From: UBA2040 sp965660955
GTDB lineage: Bacteria > Bacteroidota > Bacteroidia > Flavobacteriales_D > Crocinitomicaceae
DNA length: 8,825 nt
Assembly (NCBI GenBank): GCA_965660955.1
Contig: CBFIBY010000114.1
Location: 1-8,825 of the forward strand
Direction: 5' to 3'
Both the position numbers and the translations under genes were made by a program. Positions within the stretch are counted from its first letter, which is position 1. Each line of letters begins with the position of its first letter. Positions 1-6,400 of this stretch are shown in pieces. Under the pieces are notes generated by a model. It saw only the letters and a list, made by a program, of their open reading frames with translations. It did not search any database and was not told the origin of the DNA.

Positions 1-1020
1 AATGAGACTAGAGCCAAACATGATGAACACTAAAAGCATAACTGCCGCAGTAATTCCCGATAGTCGAGCACGAGCACCGGCTGATGTATTGATTAAACTT
101 TGTCCAATCATGGCACATCCACCCATTCCAGAAAGAAACCCTGAGAAAATATTGGCTGTACCTTGTGCGATACATTCTCTATTTCCACTTCCCCTTGTTT
201 CAGTGATTTCATCGATAATATTTAGGGTCAAAAGACTCTCAATCAAACCAACTCCAGCAACGATTGCTGCATAAGGAAGAACAATCATCATGGTTGTCCA
301 CGACCATTCTATATTTGGAATCGAAATAGGAGGGAAGCCACCTTTTATGGTTTGACCAGCATTCATGGTGTCTGCGACGGTCATCGTGTCGACATTAAAA
401 CCAATTACGATTGCAGAAACAGTTAAAATAGCAACCAATGCGGAAGGTATAACTTTTGTGATTTTTGGAAGTCCCCATATGATTATCATAGTAAGAACCG
501 TTAATCCGAGCATAATTAAAAAAGGAGTTTGAGACAAAAGATTTTCTGTTTCTTTTTCATAGAAATTCGGAAATTGCGCCATAAAAATGATGATGGCCAA
601 CCCATTTACAAACCCAAACATAACGGGTTGAGGGACGAGTCGAATGAATTTACCCAATCGCAATACGCCCGCCAATATCTGCAGAACACCCGCAAATACA
701 ACCGTAATAAAAACATAATTTAAAATCGTTTCGGGTTCAATCCCAGGAAAGTGTCTCTTCAATTCTAAAATGAGGCCGACAAAGATGACGGCAACGGCTC
801 CGGTGGCTCCAGAAATCATTCCTGGTCGACCGCCAAAAATAGAGGTGATTAAAGCCATGACAAATGCTGCGTACAAACCTGTCAATGGCGAAAACCCAGG
901 GATCATTGCAAAGGCAATTGCTTCTGGAACAAGAGCTAGCGCCACGGTGAGTCCAGAAAGGATTTCAGTTTTGTAATCGACTTTTTGTTTGAAGTCAAAT
1001 AAGTTGAACAATTTTGTCAT
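1..1020 (-). CDS. SulP-family inorganic anion transporter, N-terminal part (C-terminus beyond window)
   Basis: Integral inner-membrane transporter of the SulP (SLC26-like) family, which moves sulfate, bicarbonate or other anions; the substrate cannot be told from this part. Translating the minus strand from ATG at 1020 gives 340 uninterrupted residues running off the left edge. What shows the family: LSGLTVALALVPEAIAFAMI at residues 21-40 and PLTGLYAAF at 45-53, then GGRPGMISGATGAVAV at 63-78, the classic SulP start with TM1-TM3 around the substrate site. ESLLTLNIID at 261-270 is the TM8 region, and GQSLINTSAGARARLSG lies at 306-322. Many hydrophobic helices lie between. The GMGGCAMIGQ wording (298-307) is like the widespread bacterial SulP branch that also contains BicA-like bicarbonate carriers. 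Family members are usually 480-580 residues and often end in a cytoplasmic STAS domain; whether one is present here is unseen. A promoter sits just upstream, and the gene is divergent from the outer-membrane protein gene. Confidence 0.93.
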   Translation of the reverse strand, partial: MTKLFNLFDFKQKVDYKTEILSGLTVALALVPEAIAFAMIPGFSPLTGLYAAFVMALITSIFGGRPGMISGATGAVAVIFVGLILELKRHFPGIEPETILNYVFITVVFAGVLQILAGVLRLGKFIRLVPQPVMFGFVNGLAIIIFMAQFPNFYEKETENLLSQTPFLIMLGLTVLTMIIIWGLPKITKVIPSALVAILTVSAIVIGFNVDTMTVADTMNAGQTIKGGFPPISIPNIEWSWTTMMIVLPYAAIVAGVGLIESLLTLNIIDEITETRGSGNRECIAQGTANIFSGFLSGMGGCAMIGQSLINTSAGARARLSGITAAVMLLVFIMFGSSLI

Positions 1021-1043
1021 TACCCGTTCATTTTTTTGAAGGG

Positions 1044-1074
1044 GCAAAGGTAGCCAATTTTTAATGTCATTCAA
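1044..1074 (-). promoter_or_regulatory. Bacteroidota-type promoter for the SulP gene
   Basis: On the minus strand, TTG (1074-1072) is followed after exactly 19 bases by TACCTTTGC (1052-1044). This matches the known Bacteroidota primary-sigma promoter pattern, a TTG near -33 and TAnnTTTG near -7 with about 19 bases between. Transcription would begin about 1038-1041, giving a leader of roughly 20 bases before the ATG at 1020. It is the best promoter match in the window. The assignment rests on motif and position only. Confidence 0.65.
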
Positions 1075-1194
1075 GCAAGCTTCAAAGTGATATGCAATGA
1101 ATAATAAAACGCGGTACTACAAATAAGTTGTTGAATTGTTCATAACTCAAATAAGATTTTTTTTCTTTTTCCAAATCTGAGGGGGATTTTATAT

Positions 1195-1202
1195 TAGTTT
1201 TG
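1195..1202 (+). promoter_or_regulatory. -7-like promoter element for the outer-membrane protein gene
   Basis: TAGTTTTG fits the Bacteroidota TAnnTTTG -7 element and ends 27 bases before the ATG at 1230, leaving an A-rich leader of about 20 bases with no Shine-Dalgarno, normal for highly expressed genes of this phylum. No TTG lies at the expected distance upstream. A T-rich tract (about 1157-1170) occupies that area instead, so the -33 half is weak or absent. Confidence 0.45.
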
Positions 1203-1229
1203 GATCGTAAAACTTAAAAACTTATTTAT

Positions 1230-1862
1230 ATGAAAAAAGCAATTATTTGCGCTATTGCAGCTTTTGGGATGATGTTTTCGAACAATGCATCTGCTCAAGC
1301 TGTTGAAGAAGGAAACTTGGTATTCGATGTTTATTATGGATTCCCAAATCTTTACACAACTGTATTTAAAGCGGCATACGCCAATTCAGGAACTGAAGAA
1401 GATTTGAAAGTTTCAGGTTTAGGACCAGTTGGTTTTCGTGGTGAATATTTGCTAGCGGATAAAATTGGTTTGGGATTGGATATCGGATTCAACAATTCAA
1501 AAGTGTCGTACACTGAAACATCTTCTGGTGTGAATAGCCAAGGACAAATTGTTGAGAATACATACACCTATGACTTCACAACAAAAAAGTTAGGAGTTAT
1601 GTTGACGTTCAACTACCACTTCATTGACAATGATCAAGTAGATTTCTACGGAGTCTTTGGTGTTGGTTATGGTAACCGAACTTTTTCTTTTGAAAGTAGT
1701 GACCCTAATTATGATGAAGGATCAATAGAAAGTTTAATTCCTGTTGCTTCAAGAATCGGAGTTGGTGTTCGTTACTTCTTTACTGATAATATCGGAGTAA
1801 ACGTTGCTGCTGGATTTGGACAAGGAGGTATCCTTAATGCAGGACTTTCTGTTAAGATCTAA
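1230..1862 (+). CDS. Secreted outer-membrane beta-barrel protein (porin-like, OmpX/OmpW size class)
   Basis: A 210-residue protein predicted to sit in the outer membrane. The N-terminus is a Sec signal peptide: MKKAI, a hydrophobic core, then NNASAQA, with likely signal peptidase I cleavage after residue 22 (ASA) or 24. The mature part shows alternating polar and hydrophobic strands with glycine and aromatic residues, such as VGFRGEYLL, IGLGLDIGF, KLGVMLTFNYHF, VDFYGVFGVGYGNRTF, RIGVGVRYFF and IGVNVAAGFG. This is the pattern of small barrels of about eight strands in the Bacteroidota outer-membrane beta-barrel families. Acidic, serine-rich stretches between strands look like surface loops. 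The chain ends LSVKI rather than in the aromatic residue many barrels use as an assembly signal, though the strand itself is present. Function is unknown; a structural, adhesive or small-solute role are all possible. It is a single-gene unit with a promoter-like element upstream and a strong terminator downstream. Confidence 0.88.
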   Translation: MKKAIICAIAAFGMMFSNNASAQAVEEGNLVFDVYYGFPNLYTTVFKAAYANSGTEEDLKVSGLGPVGFRGEYLLADKIGLGLDIGFNNSKVSYTETSSGVNSQGQIVENTYTYDFTTKKLGVMLTFNYHFIDNDQVDFYGVFGVGYGNRTFSFESSDPNYDEGSIESLIPVASRIGVGVRYFFTDNIGVNVAAGFGQGGILNAGLSVKI

Positions 1863-1881
1863 GAAAAACAATTTTAACATG

Positions 1882-1915
1882 AAAAAGGTCTTGGTTTAAC
1901 CAAGACCTTTTTTTT
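1882..1915. terminator. Bidirectional intrinsic terminator between convergent genes
   Basis: A perfect 14-base-pair stem (1882-1895 with 1899-1912) with a three-base loop. The GC-containing core AAGGTCTTGG pairs with CCAAGACCTT and is flanked by A and T runs. On the plus strand it ends in eight T residues (1908-1915) and begins 19 bases after the stop codon of the outer-membrane protein gene. On the minus strand it is followed by five T residues and lies just past the stop of the biotin carboxylase gene. It can therefore stop transcription from both sides. Confidence 0.9.
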
Positions 1916-1931
1916 ATCACTTTTTTTTGGA

Positions 1932-3404
1932 CTATTTCCAGGCGCCAGTAATCTCTTGAGACTTAAACTCATTCTTTTTATGTTCCATGATGGAGTTCCA
2001 AATTTGATTTATACCATGCGTTAAGGCTTCCTTTTCTTCCTCCATAGCAGTGTACATCACTTTTGGATTAGAGAAGTATTCCTTCACAAAATTGGTGTCA
2101 AATTTACCACTACGGAAAGCAGGGTGCTTCAATACGTATTTGCCAAAATCCAGAGTCGTTTTCAAACCTGATATTTGGTAATGGTCAATAGCTTTGATGG
2201 TTCTGTCCATCGCTTCCTCACGTGTTTCGCCCCAAACAACCAATTTCGCAATCATTGGGTCATAGTAAATCGGGATCGGCATACCTTCAACGAAAGCATC
2301 GTCGACACGCGTGTTTTTTCCTGCAGGTAATCTATATCTTTCTAACGTTCCAATATCAGGTGTGAATCCGTTCATGGTATCTTCAGCATAAACACGCACC
2401 TCAATTGCATGACCATGAATCGATAATTCATCTTGCGATTTTGGCAATTTTTCTCCTCGAGCAACACGCACTTGCCATTCTACTAAATCGGTGCCTGTTA
2501 TCTCTTCTGTAACGGGATGTTCAACTTGTAAACGGGTGTTCATTTCCAAAAAGAAAAAATCGTGGTTAGCATCCAAAAGGAATTCCACGGTTCCGGCTCC
2601 TTCGTAATTACACGCCCGGCAAACTGCAACAGCAGCTTCACCCATCTTCTTTCTCAATTCAGGAGTGAGTATGGCGCTTGGTGCCTCTTCGACCACCTTT
2701 TGGTGACGACGTTGAATGGAACACTCGCGTTCAAATAGATAAACCGCATTTTCATGCGAATCAGCAAAGACTTGAATTTCAATATGCCGTGGTTCCGTCA
2801 CAAATTTCTCGATAAAAACGGCGTCATTACCAAAACTGGAGCGCGCTTCGTTTTGCGCCAATTTCATTTGTTCGATAAACTCTTCTGAGTTCTCTACTAA
2901 ACGCATTCCTTTTCCACCTCCACCAGCGGAAGCTTTAATTAGAACCGGATACCCAACTTCTTCCGCAATTTTAATCGCTTCTTGAACATCAGAAATGGCT
3001 TCGTCAACTCCAGGTACTAAGGGAACATTGTAGCTTTTAACCGCTTGTTTGGCACTTAATTTATCACCCATGATTTCCATGGACTCAGGTGGTGGACCGA
3101 TTAACGTCATTCCAGCAGCTTTCACTTTTCTCGCGAAATCAGCATTTTCCGATAAGAATCCATATCCAGGGTGAATACCTTCAACGTTTAAATCTTTACA
3201 AACTTGAAGGATTACATCTTGTTTCAAATAGCTTTCAGAAGATGGGCTTTCACCCACATATACCGCCTCATCTGCTTCAAGAACATGGGGCGCATTTCTG
3301 TCGGCATCACTGTAAATAGCAACAGAGGCAATATCCATTTTTTTCAACGTTCGGATAACTCTTCGCGCAATTTCACCGCGATTGGCAATTAAGACTTTTT
3401 TCAT
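1932..3404 (-). CDS. accC: Biotin carboxylase subunit of an acyl-CoA carboxylase (acetyl- or propionyl-CoA type)
   Basis: Cytoplasmic ATP-grasp enzyme that uses ATP and bicarbonate to carboxylate biotin on a carrier protein; the carboxyl group is then passed to acetyl-CoA (fatty acid synthesis) or propionyl-CoA. Complete at 490 residues. The biotin-carboxylase N domain opens with ANRGEIA (7-13) and carries HPGYGFLSEN (78-87). The ATP-grasp domain has the glycine loop GGGGKG (161-166), ECSIQRRHQK (228-236 with H234 and K236), and EMNTRLQVEHPV (287-298), holding E287, N289, R291 and E295. EVRVYAED contains R337. These line up with the E. coli AccC active-site residues one position earlier, so the enzyme should be active. 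E. coli AccC has about 449 residues; the extra 40 at the C-terminus, charged and ending GAWK, resemble subunits of propionyl/acyl-CoA carboxylases, so substrate specificity is open. No carrier or carboxyltransferase gene is in view. It lies 61 bases downstream of tamB on the same strand. Confidence 0.95.
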   Translation of the reverse strand: MKKVLIANRGEIARRVIRTLKKMDIASVAIYSDADRNAPHVLEADEAVYVGESPSSESYLKQDVILQVCKDLNVEGIHPGYGFLSENADFARKVKAAGMTLIGPPPESMEIMGDKLSAKQAVKSYNVPLVPGVDEAISDVQEAIKIAEEVGYPVLIKASAGGGGKGMRLVENSEEFIEQMKLAQNEARSSFGNDAVFIEKFVTEPRHIEIQVFADSHENAVYLFERECSIQRRHQKVVEEAPSAILTPELRKKMGEAAVAVCRACNYEGAGTVEFLLDANHDFFFLEMNTRLQVEHPVTEEITGTDLVEWQVRVARGEKLPKSQDELSIHGHAIEVRVYAEDTMNGFTPDIGTLERYRLPAGKNTRVDDAFVEGMPIPIYYDPMIAKLVVWGETREEAMDRTIKAIDHYQISGLKTTLDFGKYVLKHPAFRSGKFDTNFVKEYFSNPKVMYTAMEEEKEALTHGINQIWNSIMEHKKNEFKSQEITGAWK

Positions 3405-3426
3405 TCAGCTATTTTTTGATTGAAAA

Positions 3427-3434
3427 CAAAACTA
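3427..3434 (-). promoter_or_regulatory. -7-like promoter element for the biotin carboxylase gene
   Basis: On the minus strand TAGTTTTG matches the Bacteroidota TAnnTTTG element and lies 22 bases before the ATG at 3404, inside the 61-base gap after tamB. The nearest upstream TTG (3465-3463) is 28 bases away, farther than the usual 17-23, so support is for the -7 half only. No intrinsic terminator is visible between tamB and this gene, so read-through from tamB is also possible. Confidence 0.4.
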
Positions 3435-3465
3435 ATTAAATTCTGTTTTAAATTTTTTATTTCAA

Positions 3466-6400
3466 CTACAATTCGTCCTCATTCATAAGGGCCTGATCTA
3501 ATGGTTTTGGATCTTCAGGTGGTACCGGCGTTTTACTTTTTTTCTTCTTAATCGGGAAACGTTTGTTGTCACTTTTTCGGAACAGGTCTAAGAAATATTG
3601 AATCATTTTAAAATTCCTAAATCCTGTGAAATCCTCTTGGTAATGCAATCCAGCTCCCTGTGTGAATAAACCTTGATTGTTATCTTGAATGACGTCACTT
3701 TGATTGGATTCATTGAAAATGTTGACCCGGAAAGTTCCTTCTTCGTTGAGCAAGTATTCTAAGCTGACATCTCCAACCAAGATGTTCTGACTGGAATTAC
3801 TTTCTGTTTGTGTTGAATTTTCTACACCGAAACTACCCGTAAAAATCAATCGATTATCGAGAAATTCTTTCGAAACTCCAACTTCATACGTTTTGTCTCC
3901 CGTTGCATCCGCATCCAAGTTTACGGCCAACTTATAACTTTGCGAAAGCTGTGATAACATAGAGTTGATTTGATTTGCCGCTAAGTCCAAAGCCGTTCCA
4001 GATGCACCCGTATTTGATCCTTTGAGCGGTTGGAATCGTTTCCACAACAAGAGGGAGAAGAACTGTCGATTCAGCTCTTCTGGGTCGCTTTTTATTCTAT
4101 TAATCAATGCTTTTCCAGATTCATCCGCTCTTGGAACTTCAATGTCAAATCCAACCGCTGGAGCATAAAGGGTTTCCGTAATATCAAGGTAACAATACAC
4201 CTCCTGATCAGTTCCTGATGAGCTACCCAACTGATCTACGGTAATTTCGGATAAATTCGCTTTTACCTTGTAGAAAGATTTTAGATTTAAATTGGCATTG
4301 TATGGATCTCCGGTCCAAGTTATGTATCCGCCTTCCTCGATGAAGAAGTTTTGTTTAACAGGTCCCATGGCAAAGTTGTATACACCTTGATTGACAGTGT
4401 ATGTTCCGTCCAAAGTGATGTCACCCAGATTGTCTACCTTCATACTAATCCGGCCAGAGCCATCTGCGACAATTTCGTCACCCAATTTTTCATCAAAAAT
4501 GATTTTCAATTTAGCATCGGGAGTTACGTCAAAATTGAGGTTAAGATCTACGCCTGTAAAATCAATTTCAGGATTATTCAATACAATTAAGGAATCTGCT
4601 GGTTTAAATTGAATGAAGCTATCTTCATCATCAATTTCTGAGGTTCCGTACATCGGGAAGTTTATCAATGTTCCTCTTCTCGTTTTTGCGTCCACGGTGA
4701 TTTCAAGGTGGTCTGTGTATCCAAAAATGTTTGCATATCCAGTTGCATAGGCTTTTCCATAGTAATAGTCGCCTTCTTTGTAATCCGTATTTAAAACCAA
4801 GAATTTATCTAGAGGCAATACTTTCCACGGGACAAGCGGATCCTTATTTACAGCATCATCTTCAATATTGAAGGACAAGTCAAAATTCCAATCTACAAAG
4901 TTGTTGTGGTAGATGGATCCAACCATCGAACCCGCATTGTTTTCTTCATCAAAAACGGGAATGTTGTCCATATAGAAACCATATTCATCACAATAGATTT
5001 CCCCATTGGTTCTGTATTTTACACCGAGTATACCAATTCTTGCAGCTGCATTTTCCAATTGAACCGATCCATCCAATAAGGGTTCGTCCGGTGTTCCCGT
5101 CACTTTAATTTTACCATCCAAAGTTCCTTCAATTTCTGAAACGACTTGTGGATCTAAAAAGGCATTGGTAAATTGAATATTCGTTTTATCAAAGACAAGG
5201 TTGAAATCGAGTATGTCTTTCTTTCGGTCTAAGTGATAAATTCCTTCGAATTGGAATGTTTTTTTTGATTCTCTATAGTTCAAAACTCCATTCATGTCAA
5301 TACTTTGCTTGCCTTTTCCCCATTTGGATTGCAAGTAAACATCGCCTACTTCTTCGTTGCTCACGAATAGATTTTTGATACTCGCATCGCCATCATACCC
5401 AATATTCGTGAAAGGCGTCCAAATTTCCCCGAAACCGTTTAGTTCTCCCCGGATTTCGACAGGTGACTGCAAAATTGGGGCGAAATCGGTGAGTTGTAAG
5501 TGACTAAACTTTACTTTCAACTTATCTTCCTCGCTTTCGGATACTTTGCCATCCAATGAAATATACTGATTGGCACGTTCAAAAAGAAAGTCAGAAACGG
5601 AGATATATTCCTTTCTGTATTCCACATCCGATGATTTTTTAATATCCCACTGTTTCTCTTGTATGGTGATATGCGACGGTTCAATTTGTATATCGAAAGA
5701 TTCATCATCGATAATCATGGACTTCCAATTCAGCTCAGAAAAATTAGGGGTATTGGGGTTCCATGTCAAATTAGACTGGAAAGTATCTCTAGATCCGTTC
5801 GCATTGAATTTAAGTTCTTTGACGCTGATGGTATCATTCAGTTGGAAATCATCAACGGACATTTTTAAGTTCAAGAGCTCATCAACAGCCGACTGATCAA
5901 CTTTGATGTTTTGTAAAATATAATTCTCGTAACTGATGTAGTCACTATTGAGCTTCAATGAGAAGTCATTCGATTGTTCTAGGTAATGTCCGGAAACTTC
6001 AGTACCTGGTTTTACATATAGTCCCGGAACAAAATTATCAAGAAACTCTTTCATGTTCTCGGTCGTAATCTTGTAACTAAAGTTGTTTTTCCCTAGTTGG
6101 GCGAAACTCCTTTTTGGCGGAGCTTTGAAAAGGGCAGGCAATATTTGGCTCAATTGATTCTGAAAGGAATTTCCAATTTGCGCGAAATCAATTTTTCCTT
6201 CTATTTCGGCTTGACCTAATTCCGAAAATATTTCCAGTTTATCTGATATTTCACCTCGGCTCACCTTGATTTCCATTTCACCAGGGAGATGATACTCTAT
6301 GTCACCTTCGCTGTAAACCAATCCATCGAGGTATACTGTTCCTCTTATGTTTTCTTCATTTTTACCATCAAGTTGAACTCTAAAATCTGATTTTAATTTT

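Noticed and set aside
2..274. Open frame of 90 codons on the plus strand at the left edge
   Set aside because: Fully antisense to the SulP gene, whose minus-strand translation matches family motifs throughout; the frames at 529-723 and 770-976 are the same kind of shadow.
1021..1229. Possible small RNA or riboswitch in the intergenic region
   Set aside because: The region is AT-rich with promoter-like elements at both ends; I see no extended stem-loops, terminator or known riboswitch core.
3089..3392. Two plus-strand frames antisense to the biotin carboxylase N-terminus
   Set aside because: They overlap each other and the conserved biotin-carboxylase motifs on the other strand, and neither shows a recognisable domain.
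3405..3465. Possible terminator after tamB
   Set aside because: Only short A/T pairings such as TTGAAA with TTTCAA can be drawn; there is no GC-containing stem followed by a T run.
5570..5896. Open frame of 108 codons on the plus strand inside tamB
   Set aside because: Antisense to a well-supported tamB frame, with low-complexity serine-rich composition and no recognisable domain; other plus-strand frames at 4030-4612 and 5659-5868 are rejected on the same grounds.
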